Below, piece by piece: positions 8,307-16,621 of a DNA stretch of 64,000 bases. The notes below the pieces were generated by a model. The model saw nothing but the letters and a program-made list of their open reading frames with translations, was not told the DNA's origin and searched no databases. Source of the stretch: Listeria kieliensis (GTDB taxonomy: Bacteria; Bacillota; Bacilli; Lactobacillales; Listeriaceae). Position 1 is the stretch's first letter; every line of letters begins with the position of its first letter. Made by a program: the position numbers and the translations under genes. Where the stretch lies: positions 33,169-97,168 of the forward strand of contig NZ_LARY01000004.1 in NCBI RefSeq assembly GCF_003369925.1, written 5' to 3'.

Positions 8307-9360
8307 GTTTCTCCTCCTTAAACCAGCTATTTGTCGCGTTTGCGATTCTTACTAAGATTAACATAACTGGCACTTCAACGAGAACTCCGACGATCGTGGC
8401 TAAGGCAACAGGAGATGTGGTACCGAAAATTGCGATTGCAACAGCTACTGATAACTCGAAAAAGTTGGAAGCTCCAATCATTCCTGCTGGCGCGGCAATG
8501 TCATGCGGCAAGCGCAAGGCTTTACATGCCAAATAAGCCACAAAGAAAATCAAGAAAGTTTGGATAATCAGTGGAACTGCAATCAAAAGAATATGCACGG
8601 GATTATCTAAAATAACTTTTCCTTGGAATGAAAAAATAATGATGAGCGTTAATAATAATCCGATCACCGTCGTATGATTAAATTTCGGAATAAATTGCTT
8701 TTCAAAATAAACTTTCCCTTTTCGTTTCACTAAAAGCACTCGTGTTAAAATTCCTGCTACAAGCGGAACAACCACAAATAAAAAGACGGATAAAAATAGC
8801 GTATCCCAAGGCACGCTCACGTCACTTACGCCCAGTAAAAGTTTCACGATCGGAACAAACGCAATCAAGATAATGATGTCGTTTGTCGCCACTTGCACAA
8901 CCGTATAAGCAGGATTCCCTTTCGTTAAATGACTCCAAACAAACACCATAGCCGTACACGGCGCCGCACCAAGCAAAACCGCACCGGCTAAATAATCTTT
9001 CGCTAATTCTGCAGGAATCAACTGCTTAAAGACTACGTAAAAGAAAAAAGCGGCGATGCCAAACATCGTAAAAGGTTTAATTAACCAATTTGTGACCCAA
9101 GTGACAAACAAGCCTTTTGGATTTTTTCCGATGTCTTTAATGCTTTGAAAATCTACTTTCATCATCATCGGATAAATCATTAGCCAAATTAAAATAGCAA
9201 TGGGAATCGAGACCTGCGCGTATTCAAATTGATTTAAAAATCTTGGAATCTCTGGTAAAAACTTGCCTATACAAACACCAATCACCATACAAAGAATAAC
9301 CCATACACTCAAATAACGATCAAAAAAACCGATTCCTTCAAGTTTTCTTTTTTCCTTCAT
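8296..9360 (-). CDS. acr3: ACR3-family arsenite efflux transporter
   Basis: A 354-residue inner-membrane carrier with about ten predicted helices that exports arsenite driven by the membrane potential. The ACR3 hallmark GAAPCTAMVFVWS, with the essential Cys at 135, is intact, followed by KGNPAYTVVQVATND. A Glu in the late helix VGVLVEVPVML corresponds to the other conserved functional residue. GGGGAGG lies eight bases before the ATG. It sits 75 bases downstream of arsR, and that gap contains a palindrome resembling a second ArsR operator. It is often annotated arsB, but it is of the ACR3 and not the ArsB family. Confidence 0.93.
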   Translation of the reverse strand: MKEKRKLEGIGFFDRYLSVWVILCMVIGVCIGKFLPEIPRFLNQFEYAQVSIPIAILIWLMIYPMMMKVDFQSIKDIGKNPKGLFVTWVTNWLIKPFTMFGIAAFFFYVVFKQLIPAELAKDYLAGAVLLGAAPCTAMVFVWSHLTKGNPAYTVVQVATNDIIILIAFVPIVKLLLGVSDVSVPWDTLFLSVFLFVVVPLVAGILTRVLLVKRKGKVYFEKQFIPKFNHTTVIGLLLTLIIIFSFQGKVILDNPVHILLIAVPLIIQTFLIFFVAYLACKALRLPHDIAAPAGMIGASNFFELSVAVAIAIFGTTSPVALATIVGVLVEVPVMLILVRIANATNSWFKEEKREA

Positions 9361-9377
9361 TTTATGTACCTCCCCAT

Positions 9378-9396
9378 TAGATAGATAATCATCTAT
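9378..9396 (-). promoter_or_regulatory. Candidate second ArsR operator before acr3
   Basis: ATAGAT-AATC-ATCTAT is a 6-4-6 inverted repeat (9381-9396). The overlapping 9-mer TAGATAGAT (9378-9386) is repeated at 9788-9796 inside the arsR promoter. Shared sequence suggests a common regulator, which is inference. Confidence 0.4.
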
Positions 9397-9435
9397 GTAT
9401 AAAATAAAACGAAACGCTTCCTTGCATCCGCGCAG

Positions 9436-9735
9436 CTAATTGCAAATGCAATTCAGCGAAGTCGAAAATAACTGATGAACAAAGCCTTCTAAGCGACTTG
9501 TTTCTTGTTCATTCAAACGGTAGAACATATTTTTCCCTTCTTTTCTGCATAGCACAAGTCCGCAAGCACATAATATTTTCATGTGATGAGAAAGAGTAGG
9601 CTGCGTAATCTTCATTTTTTCTAAAATTTCACAGGCGCATAATTCGCCACAAGATAACATATCAAGAATCATTAATCGATTAGCATCTGACAATGCTTTC
9701 AACTGACTGACCGCCTGTTCATACTGAACTTCCAT
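9436..9735 (-). CDS. arsR: ArsR/SmtB-family arsenic-responsive repressor
   Basis: A 99-residue winged-helix repressor that would leave the DNA when arsenite binds. The metal-binding motif ELCACEIL carries C33 and C35, with C29 nearby. The recognition helix follows in ITQPTLSHHMKIL, and the wing in CRKEGKNMFYRL. It has eight Cys in all (29, 33, 35, 56, 58, 63, 96, 98), including a C-terminal CIC, more than the classical three-Cys site needs. AGGAGG precedes the ATG. It is first gene of the ars operon under a near-consensus promoter that it probably controls. Confidence 0.92.
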   Translation of the reverse strand: MEVQYEQAVSQLKALSDANRLMILDMLSCGELCACEILEKMKITQPTLSHHMKILCACGLVLCRKEGKNMFYRLNEQETSRLEGFVHQLFSTSLNCICN

Positions 9736-9776
9736 CTACACGCCTCCTCTTGAAAAAATTAGTCTATTCAAAACTA

Positions 9777-9805
9777 AGTATAATTAATAGATAGATGGTT
9801 GTCAA
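9777..9805 (-). promoter_or_regulatory. ars operon promoter with putative operator in the spacer
   Basis: TTGACA, a 17-base spacer and TATACT on the minus strand. The spacer holds ATCTATCTA (9788-9796 on the plus strand as TAGATAGAT), matching the candidate operator before acr3. Confidence 0.7.
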
Positions 9806-9819
9806 TATATCATATTAAA

Positions 9820-9857
9820 TAAAACTAGCCTCGTTCCCGAAGAAATCAAGGCTGGTT
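9820..9857 (-). terminator. Terminator after the mupG-like gene
   Basis: AACCAGCCT and AGGCTAGTT (minus strand) pair with one G-T, followed by TTATTT. The stem ends ten bases after the stop codon. Confidence 0.6.
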
Positions 9858-9866
9858 GAATAAGCT

Positions 9867-10952
9867 TTATTTTTTCTCTACTAAGCGGAAATGTTGCCAA
9901 GGTTGAATCGTTTCAAGCAAGTAACGTTCTTCTGGAACCACACGAGCTACAACATTTGTATTTCCCGAGTTTTCCATAGCTTGGAGCGCGATTTGCATTT
10001 CGCCTTTGTAACGTTCATAACCATTATTGTCAACCGTCACATCGCCTAATTCAAGCGAAACGGTGTCATGTGGGGCAAAATCAAATTGCTTGTAATTCAC
10101 ACGCGTCATCGTTGAACGAATCACATAAGCTGATACATCGCCACGATTAAAGTGTTTTTGTGTCAAGACAAGTTCTTTTTCCACTTCTGTTGCTTGATCC
10201 AAGAACTCGACAGAAAGTTCTAGCTCATTGCGATTTAGTTCGCTCAAAGCTTTTAGTTCTGCTTCAGAAGCAAACATATTGCCAACAATCACATCATCAA
10301 TCAAGCCCGTATTCCAAAGATCTTTCGCTTGAACTGCAATATCCATCCCGCGATGCTCTTCAAGTGTTGGAAGCCCACCATCTACGACAAACCACGGACC
10401 GTATTTCCCTTCATTTGAAGAAACAAAAGCGGCCGTCCGCAAGTTCAAATCTTTAAACTGCTTGCTCGTCCGTAAGAAATGCTCACGGGATAAAGCCGTA
10501 TAACGACGTGGATAGAAATTATGGCAGCCAATAATATTTGCTCGGTTAGCTTGGTAACTCAAAATATTATCCACATAACTCGTTCCATTGCTGATGTTGA
10601 GTTCAATCATCAAATTATTGTCATCAAATGACATTTCCGCTTCCTCTGAACCCGAGAAGCCAAGATCTAGTCGAAGCCCAGAAAGACCGATTTCTTTAAA
10701 ACGATCAAGTTCTTTATAAGTGATATTAAGCGATTCAAAAACCGTTGGATCGACGTCAGCAATCACTTCAAATCCAAGTTCATTCGCGCGTTTACAAATT
10801 TTTTCGAGCTTGGCAAACTCTTCTTTGTCATTTGCCGAAATTAAACACGTGAAAATACGACTGAAACCATATTTTGCTGCCATTTCCACATAGTTTAACG
10901 AATCTTCAAGCGGTACATGTTGCGGAAAAACCGAAATTCCTAATTTTCTCAT
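9867..10952 (-). CDS. MupG/DUF871 family TIM-barrel protein
   Basis: A 361-residue protein of the DUF871 family, of which S. aureus MupG is a 6-phospho-N-acetylmuramidase cleaving imported MurNAc-6P-GlcNAc. The N-terminal MRKLGISVFPQ, the DVDPTVF and LRLDLGFSG strands of the barrel and the CHNFYPRRYTALS segment fit the family; the C-terminal third forms the second domain. It lies 63 bases downstream of a PTS EIIB gene in a sigma54-controlled unit, so it probably acts on a sugar-6-phosphate brought in by a PTS. No murQ or murP is near, so the muropeptide role is only one option. Confidence 0.85.
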   Translation of the reverse strand: MRKLGISVFPQHVPLEDSLNYVEMAAKYGFSRIFTCLISANDKEEFAKLEKICKRANELGFEVIADVDPTVFESLNITYKELDRFKEIGLSGLRLDLGFSGSEEAEMSFDDNNLMIELNISNGTSYVDNILSYQANRANIIGCHNFYPRRYTALSREHFLRTSKQFKDLNLRTAAFVSSNEGKYGPWFVVDGGLPTLEEHRGMDIAVQAKDLWNTGLIDDVIVGNMFASEAELKALSELNRNELELSVEFLDQATEVEKELVLTQKHFNRGDVSAYVIRSTMTRVNYKQFDFAPHDTVSLELGDVTVDNNGYERYKGEMQIALQAMENSGNTNVVARVVPEERYLLETIQPWQHFRLVEKK

Positions 10953-11015
10953 AACCTAAAAATCCTCTCTTCGAACGTTTTTTAAACACAAGTTGTAGTT
11001 TTATAACGCGAAAAC

Positions 11016-11330
11016 TTAATCCCTTTGCTCCATCATTGCATAAGCTTGATTCAAAACATTTCTACCGTCCATCGTTCCGTAATCAATCGCATCAATAATT
11101 TCAACAGGAATCTCACGCGAACCAAATTTGCGTTTAAGTCCTTTCGCTAAAAAGCGCACTTGCGGGGCAAGCAAAACTACATCAACCTCTGAAATGTACT
11201 TCGAGACATCCGCTTCAGCAACCGCGATCACTTCAGCGTCCAATTGCTGCGACGCAATTTCTTCCTGCATCTTTTGCACAAGCAAACTCGACGACATCCC
11301 CGCAGAACAAATCAACATAATTTTTTTCAC
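11016..11330 (-). CDS. PTS lactose/cellobiose-type EIIB component
   Basis: A 104-residue phosphocarrier of the lactose/cellobiose/chitobiose PTS family. The phosphorylated Cys is C8 in the N-terminal MLICSAGMSSSLLV P-loop, and the fold continues with VLLAPQVRFL. The GTG start has GGAGG nine bases upstream. No EIIA or EIIC gene lies beside it in this window, so it must cooperate with components encoded elsewhere, or serve mainly as a signal to the LevR-type regulator encoded upstream. A -24/-12 promoter precedes it. Confidence 0.92.
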   Translation of the reverse strand: MKKIMLICSAGMSSSLLVQKMQEEIASQQLDAEVIAVAEADVSKYISEVDVVLLAPQVRFLAKGLKRKFGSREIPVEIIDAIDYGTMDGRNVLNQAYAMMEQRD

Positions 11331-11377
11331 GCTTTCCTACCTCCAACAATGGTGATTCACTGTCCACTTACATTAAA

Positions 11378-11393
11378 TGCAAGTTTTATGCCA
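11378..11393 (-). promoter_or_regulatory. Sigma54 (-24/-12) promoter of the PTS unit
   Basis: TGGCATAAAACTTGCA on the minus strand matches the TGGCAC-N5-TTGCA consensus, with GG and GC ten bases apart as required. Predicted start near 11367, about 37 bases before the EIIB start codon. A sigma54 activator is encoded just upstream. Confidence 0.85.
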
Positions 11394-11440
11394 AATAAAA
11401 CAGCGTCACACCAGGTTTTTTAGATTCTTTTGGCTAGAAG

Positions 11441-11468
11441 GTGAAGTGTGTAAGCCTACACACTTCAC
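11441..11468 (-). promoter_or_regulatory. 28-bp palindrome, candidate LevR upstream activating site
   Basis: GTGAAGTGTGTA and TACACACTTCAC form a perfect 12-bp inverted repeat around four bases. Its centre is about 88 bases upstream of the predicted sigma54 start, a usual place for an enhancer-binding protein site. There is no T run on the minus strand, so it is a poor terminator for levR, whose stop codon is three bases away. Confidence 0.5.
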
Positions 11469-11471
11469 AGT

Positions 11472-14150
11472 TTAAGCTTCCACTCGATTGGCAAGCATCA
11501 TTTGTGTCAAATACGCGATTTCAGATTGCGGAACAGTGATTTGATACTCCCGCTCCACATTTTCCATCATTTGTTGTGTGACTTGCATTTCCACAAGGTG
11601 TTTTTTGGCAAACTCATTCAAGTCTGGGAATTCCCGGTCAACTGCCCCAAGACGCATTCGCTCAATCAAGAAAGCCATGTGTAAAATCATCCCAATATCG
11701 ACACCTGGTTCGAGAATCAAATTCAACTGAATTTGTAATTCCGAAATTAACTTCCGCAAGAAATAAACCAAATCTTCCACAGAATCCACCGCTTTAAGAT
11801 TTCCAGAAAGAGAAGCAATCAATTTTTCATACGGAACTTCATCGCTAATGATCCGCTTCGCAATATCTAAGCCATCATCCGAAAAAACTTCGAGCGCACT
11901 GAAAAACGGAATATCTTGATATTCAAACTCAACAGAACCCATAATCGCTAGGATATTAAATTCCTCTTTCAGCTGATCAATTCGTTCCCGGAAAGCATCC
12001 TTATGCAGAAACTGCAAAATAATGATCTCCACTTTGCTTTCATCAATAATCGGAGTAATGCGCTTGCGGAGCTGTTCAGCCACGCCTTCACCCGTAAAGC
12101 AAGTCAAAACAACCGCATTTTTAACCGGTTTCGCTCGCAGTACATGCGCCTTATATTTATTTTCAAACAGTTGCTGACAACTTTGATAAATATCTTCTAA
12201 TCCACGACCAAGCGATGCTTTTCGAATTGCTTCCAAAACAACAGGCGTACTTGTCATTGTCACTGTTTTTGTTCGAATCCCTAACTCTTCCATCAACATG
12301 TTTCCGAAAGAAGCGAGCGACCCCATATCAGATAAAATGAGCAAGCCTTTCTGCGGGTTTAACTTCAAAACGCGATTTTTTACTTTTTCATACATCGTTT
12401 GAACGTCCATTGTGAGCGGCATATCAATCGCCGTTCCCGTTTCAATGCTAAGCAGTTCTTGCACCGTTTCGACCATACTCGTTGCCGTACTGCGCCCGTG
12501 CATCAAGACAAGGACTTCCACTTGCGATTCACTACTCACAAACATCGAATCGACCACTTCAGCCGTCAAAAACATCGTTAAAAAGCCTATTTCGTCAAAT
12601 GGAATTTCAATTTGAAGCGCTTGCTCAATCATCGCTGAAAGTTCGATCGCCGCTTGGAATTCCTTTGGATATTTTTTTCGAACATTATTTAAATCCGGGT
12701 GAACAATATGCTTTTGCTCACGAATTCGTTCAATCGTACTTTGCAAGTGAAGCGCAAAAGCAAACTTCATCTTATCATTATAGCTGCGCTCAAGCCGTTT
12801 TTCAGCAACATCGTAAACCGCTTCTGTGAGCTCCCAAATAGCTGGATCAATGATTTCTTTTGCCGTTTGTTGCGTTGGAAGTTGCTCCATGTAATCATGA
12901 AAATACTGATCCACATCGACATAAAGCTCGGCTTCTAGTTCGCTACCGTCTTTTCCTTCTTTCAAAAGTTCTTCCGCACGATCTTGAATTGCCTGATACA
13001 CATCATCAACTTCGACAACAATATCCGGTCCTGGTTCACTTGCATCTGCAAATTTAAAAATCGTTTTATTTACATCAATCAAGCGATTTAATTTTTCCGG
13101 CTCATCTTTCATGTGCAGTAAGCCTTTTTGAACATGGATCGGCAAATCATCTTGCTCGATCAAAATATAATTGGCCGCTTTCGTCTTGTAATGCAAGAAC
13201 GCTTTCGCACAAGCCAGTTTCAAATCACGCTGCAATTGCCCAACATTCGCGCTCGCATGATAAAGCAAGAAAGCCATCAAAGCTTGGCGATGCACGCGAA
13301 TCGACTGATTCAGTCTTCTCGCTTCTTGCTTCAAGAAAAACTCCACTAATTGATAGCGCTCTTCCATGCTGCGTTCAGCAAGTTGTGGCAAAGTGATCGT
13401 CATCGGAATTCGGCGCGTAAACGTTTCAAGCAAAAAGTTATCCGGTGATTCCGTTGTTGCGCCAATAATTTCTACCTGCGCTCGGTGCACCTTTGAACTT
13501 TCTCCAAGCGGTCGAAACTCACCCTTATCAATAAATGTAAACAGCATTTCTTGCCCTTCAGGCGGCAAACGATGAATTTCATCTAAGAACAAAATCCCTC
13601 CGTCAGCCTGCGCAAGTAAGCCATCCCGTGTTTCCTCAGCGCCTGTGTAAGCGCCTTTTACAACCCCAAAAATATGCCCAAACAAAAGTTGTGGATTTTG
13701 AGCATAATCAGCACAGTTAAAAGAAATAAACGGGGCATCTTGCGGGATCACCGTCGATTCGCGAGCAAATTCATACATGCACTCGGCAAAAAGCGATTTC
13801 CCTGTTCCCGTCTTTCCTAAAATCAAAGTGTGTAAACCATTTGGCGGATAAAGAATGGCCGCCTTCGCTTGCTGGATGCTGATCTTCAAACTTTGATCCG
13901 ACCCGATCAAGCGATCAAAAGCCGTTGCATCTCCTTTTTCGCGTTTTGCTTCAGCAAGCGTGTTTTTCAACGTTTCATAATAAACAGGTTTTCCTGGAAG
14001 CTTCTTGATCTTGTTTTCTTTAAACAAATCGTTCAGATAGCGGCTGGCATTGGCACGATCCATGTTGAGTTTACTAGCTACGTCAACCGCAGTCGTTTTT
14101 TGATTCAGCTCATCTAAGAAGGTTAAGACTTCCTCTTTTCTACTCGCCAT
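11472..14150 (-). CDS. LevR-type sigma54-dependent PTS regulator
   Basis: An 892-residue transcription activator that works with sigma54 and is controlled by PTS phosphorylation. Domains in order: N-terminal winged helix (about 1-60), AAA+ domain with Walker A GKTGTGKS (112-119), sigma54-contacting GAYTGA (166-171) and Walker B GGILFLDE (184-191), PRD1 around 450-560, EIIA-Man-like domain with the phosphorylatable His in LMHGRS, an EIIB-like domain beginning [13 protein letters not shown], and PRD2 near the C-terminus with [18 protein letters not shown] lies eight bases before the ATG. It likely activates the adjacent EIIB-mupG unit. L. monocytogenes has a described sigma54-dependent lactose-family PTS operon at this place. 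Confidence 0.93.
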   Translation of the reverse strand: MASRKEEVLTFLDELNQKTTAVDVASKLNMDRANASRYLNDLFKENKIKKLPGKPVYYETLKNTLAEAKREKGDATAFDRLIGSDQSLKISIQQAKAAILYPPNGLHTLILGKTGTGKSLFAECMYEFARESTVIPQDAPFISFNCADYAQNPQLLFGHIFGVVKGAYTGAEETRDGLLAQADGGILFLDEIHRLPPEGQEMLFTFIDKGEFRPLGESSKVHRAQVEIIGATTESPDNFLLETFTRRIPMTITLPQLAERSMEERYQLVEFFLKQEARRLNQSIRVHRQALMAFLLYHASANVGQLQRDLKLACAKAFLHYKTKAANYILIEQDDLPIHVQKGLLHMKDEPEKLNRLIDVNKTIFKFADASEPGPDIVVEVDDVYQAIQDRAEELLKEGKDGSELEAELYVDVDQYFHDYMEQLPTQQTAKEIIDPAIWELTEAVYDVAEKRLERSYNDKMKFAFALHLQSTIERIREQKHIVHPDLNNVRKKYPKEFQAAIELSAMIEQALQIEIPFDEIGFLTMFLTAEVVDSMFVSSESQVEVLVLMHGRSTATSMVETVQELLSIETGTAIDMPLTMDVQTMYEKVKNRVLKLNPQKGLLILSDMGSLASFGNMLMEELGIRTKTVTMTSTPVVLEAIRKASLGRGLEDIYQSCQQLFENKYKAHVLRAKPVKNAVVLTCFTGEGVAEQLRKRITPIIDESKVEIIILQFLHKDAFRERIDQLKEEFNILAIMGSVEFEYQDIPFFSALEVFSDDGLDIAKRIISDEVPYEKLIASLSGNLKAVDSVEDLVYFLRKLISELQIQLNLILEPGVDIGMILHMAFLIERMRLGAVDREFPDLNEFAKKHLVEMQVTQQMMENVEREYQITVPQSEIAYLTQMMLANRVEA

Positions 14151-14181
14151 CCTCTTCGCTCCTTTAAAACACTATGCCTCC

Positions 14182-14211
14182 ATTATACACGTTTACACAC
14201 ATAAGTCGCAA
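14182..14211 (-). promoter_or_regulatory. Putative promoter of the levR-like gene
   Basis: TTGCGA, an 18-base spacer and TATAAT on the minus strand. The plus-strand spacer contains TACACAC (14194-14200), also part of the palindrome before the EIIB gene. Confidence 0.5.
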
Positions 14212-14230
14212 TAGCTGTTTTTAAGCAAGA

Positions 14231-14253
14231 AAAAACCGCCAAATCAGCGGTTT
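14231..14253 (-). terminator. Terminator overlapping the helicase stop codon
   Basis: AACCGC and GCGGTT pair around TGATTTG, which contains the stop codon, followed by TTTTTC on the minus strand. Confidence 0.75.
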
Positions 14254-15410
14254 CTCTTCTTCGTATTCTTTGTCATTTTGCTTTCCTTTGCTTCACCCGG
14301 TGAAACAAGTTTCCCGCCAAAAAAGCGAACTGGAAGCGCCGACTTCCCAAGCTCCTTCAAAAACTGTTTCAGCGACCGAAGCTCCCGTTGATTCACAAAC
14401 GACAGCACCGTTCCAGCTTTCCCCATCCGGCCCGTCCGACCAGCCCGATGAGTGTATTCCCTCGCACTTTCCGCGATGTCGTATTGAATCACATATGGCA
14501 AATCGGGAATATCGAGACCGCGCGCCGCAATATCCGTAACAATCAAATACTGCAGCTTGCCTGCTTTAAATTCGCGCAACACTTTTTGTCTCGTTTCCTT
14601 GCGTAAATCCCCGTGGATTCCCTCAGCCGCCACACCATCAAACTTCAATTTTTCAAGCAAAATATCCATCCGCGGCTTATCACGCACAAACACGAGCGCT
14701 TGCATACCATCCACTTGAGCAATCCGCCGAATCAAACTCGCCTTCTCGCGATTTTCCACTTCCATATAAAGATGCGTCACATTTTCCGTTGCGCGTTTCG
14801 CCGGACTTACTTCAATTTCAACCGGCTCGCGTTCAAACTGCCTGAAAAAAGCATCCGGATCGAGCGGACGCGTTGCAGAAGCAAGCACTAGCTGCACATC
14901 ACGCTTCGCATGGCGAACAATATCCAGCGTCATCCGGCTATTTTCTTTCGATAATAACTGATCCGCTTCATCGAGCGTAACCACTTGCACACTGTGCATC
15001 TTCACTTTTTTTCGGTCGATTAGTTCAAGCAACCGTCCCGGTGAAGCCACAATAATTTGCGGTTTTTTCTTGAGCTTCTCAAGTTGCCGCTTTAAGTTCG
15101 CCCCACCGATGATCGGCATCACAGAAATCTTCTTCTCCGGCTCTATAAATAAGCGAATCGCATCCGCAATTTGCATCACAAGCTCATGGCTCGGCGCAAG
15201 AACAAGCCACTGCAGTTCCGGCTTTGCTTCGATTTTTTCGAGGATCGGAAGCGTATAAGCGACCGTCTTCCCCGTTCCAGTTGGCGAAATCGCAAGCGCG
15301 TCACTTCCAGCTTTCAGCACCCCGTAAAGCTCCGTTTGAATCTCCGTTGGCTCCTCAAAGCCATTTGCCGTAAAAGCCTGCTGCCAGTGCTCCAATAAAT
15401 TCTCTTTCAT
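14244..15410 (-). CDS. DEAD-box ATP-dependent RNA helicase (YfmL-like)
   Basis: A 388-residue RNA helicase with all core motifs: Q motif region GFEEPTEIQ, Walker A SPTGTGKT, PGR, DEAD, SAT, then RGLDIPDL and HRAGRTGR in the second RecA domain, and only a short basic C-terminal tail ending KKRNR. The compact size resembles B. subtilis YfmL, a ribosome-assembly helicase; that match is inference. The frame is open to a TTG at 15440, but AGGAG seven bases before the ATG at 15410 supports the later start. Confidence 0.92.
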   Translation of the reverse strand: MKENLLEHWQQAFTANGFEEPTEIQTELYGVLKAGSDALAISPTGTGKTVAYTLPILEKIEAKPELQWLVLAPSHELVMQIADAIRLFIEPEKKISVMPIIGGANLKRQLEKLKKKPQIIVASPGRLLELIDRKKVKMHSVQVVTLDEADQLLSKENSRMTLDIVRHAKRDVQLVLASATRPLDPDAFFRQFEREPVEIEVSPAKRATENVTHLYMEVENREKASLIRRIAQVDGMQALVFVRDKPRMDILLEKLKFDGVAAEGIHGDLRKETRQKVLREFKAGKLQYLIVTDIAARGLDIPDLPYVIQYDIAESAREYTHRAGRTGRMGKAGTVLSFVNQRELRSLKQFLKELGKSALPVRFFGGKLVSPGEAKESKMTKNTKKRNR

Positions 15411-15502
15411 GCGTATACTCCTTTTCCTTGTATCCTTCAAACATCATACCACAAAACAAGTCGCCTCACTCGATTTTTTCAAGAAAAGCGACCAAAGTTA
15501 GC

Positions 15503-16492
15503 TTATTTTTCCGCGTCGAAATAAATATCATTTTGATGGCGCAGTTCATTCGAAATCCTTAAGACCTTAATGCTTAAATCTCGTAAGGCTTCATACGCAG
15601 CCGTATCCTTTTGTTCAATAATTTCAGCAAAGCGCGCCGCTTCAAATTGCATATCATTTTGAGCGACTGGTTTCGCAAGCTCGAGCACTTCTTCGCCGTG
15701 GTTGCCATGAAATTCCAATTTTTCGATCGAAGTGAGCGGCTCAATCAAAAGCGTTCCTTTTTCTCCGTAAATCTCACTATTCAAAAAGGAAGTTGAATTT
15801 TTTCCTTGAATGATTGTCACGTTAAAATCGCCATATTCTAAAATCACAGGCCCCATCGCATCAACGCCCGTTCTCATCTTAGTTGCAAAATAATGTGCCG
15901 CTTTCGGTTCACCAAAGAGCGCCACCGCCGAATAAAGCGGATAAACACCTAAATCCGTAAGCGATCCTCCTGAAAAGTGAAGAGAAAAAATATTCGGTTC
16001 CTGTCCTTCAAGCACTTGATCGTAGCGTGATGAATATTTCATATAAGCAAGTGTCGCACCGTGGATCTTGCCCACTTTCCCAAGATTTTCTTGCAAAATT
16101 TTAAAATTAGGTTCTTGAATATGACGCGCCGCTTCAAATAAAAATACTCCATTTTCCTGAGCGACTTGATGCGCCTCGGAAAGTTCATCTACCGTTGAAA
16201 AAATAGGTTTTTCCACAATCACATGCTTGCCAGACTTCAAAAATTGCAGCGCATGTTCAAAATGAAGCGCATTAGGCGAAGCAATATAAACCCCATCAAT
16301 CGCATCACTCAGCGCCATACTCTCGGTATCCGTGAAAAGTTCTTGCGTCGCTCCGTATTTTTCAGCAAAATCCGCCGCTTTTTCCAAAGTTCGTGAATAA
16401 ACCGCGCGCAGTTCCCACTTCCGAGAGCGCTTAGCCCCATCAATAAAAGAATCCGTAATCCAATTTGTCCCGACTATTCCAAGTTTCAGCAT
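15503..16492 (-). CDS. Gfo/Idh/MocA family NAD(P)-dependent oxidoreductase
   Basis: A 329-residue oxidoreductase with an N-terminal Rossmann fold (GIVGTNWI at residues 4-11) and the family's EKP motif near residue 95, whose Lys is catalytic. The C-terminal GFO_IDH_MocA domain begins near residue 125. Such enzymes oxidise sugars, cyclitols or biliverdin-like compounds; the substrate here cannot be deduced. It follows gltD after a terminator and stands in its own unit, with GGGGGAG before the ATG. Confidence 0.88.
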   Translation of the reverse strand: MLKLGIVGTNWITDSFIDGAKRSRKWELRAVYSRTLEKAADFAEKYGATQELFTDTESMALSDAIDGVYIASPNALHFEHALQFLKSGKHVIVEKPIFSTVDELSEAHQVAQENGVFLFEAARHIQEPNFKILQENLGKVGKIHGATLAYMKYSSRYDQVLEGQEPNIFSLHFSGGSLTDLGVYPLYSAVALFGEPKAAHYFATKMRTGVDAMGPVILEYGDFNVTIIQGKNSTSFLNSEIYGEKGTLLIEPLTSIEKLEFHGNHGEEVLELAKPVAQNDMQFEAARFAEIIEQKDTAAYEALRDLSIKVLRISNELRHQNDIYFDAEK

Positions 16493-16554
16493 ATTTCACT
16501 CCCCCAATCATTCGTTTCCCCTTTAGTATAACCTAAAAAACAAATTTTTACTCG

Positions 16555-16599
16555 CAAGAAAAACGGATGCCAAAAGCCTTCCGCCTCCAAGCATCCGTT
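16555..16599 (-). terminator. Terminator after gltBD
   Basis: AACGGATGC and GCATCCGTT arms with a long AT/GC-mixed loop, followed by TTTCTT on the minus strand. Confidence 0.65.
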
Positions 16600-16621
16600 C
16601 TCCTTTTATAACGACTCCGCC

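Noticed and set aside
11441..11468. Terminator of the levR-like gene
   Set aside because: The stem is strong, but no T run follows on the minus strand; kept as a candidate regulatory palindrome instead.
12482..12829. 115-residue frame on the plus strand inside the levR-like gene
   Set aside because: Antisense shadow of a clear coding gene; no ribosome binding site or family features.
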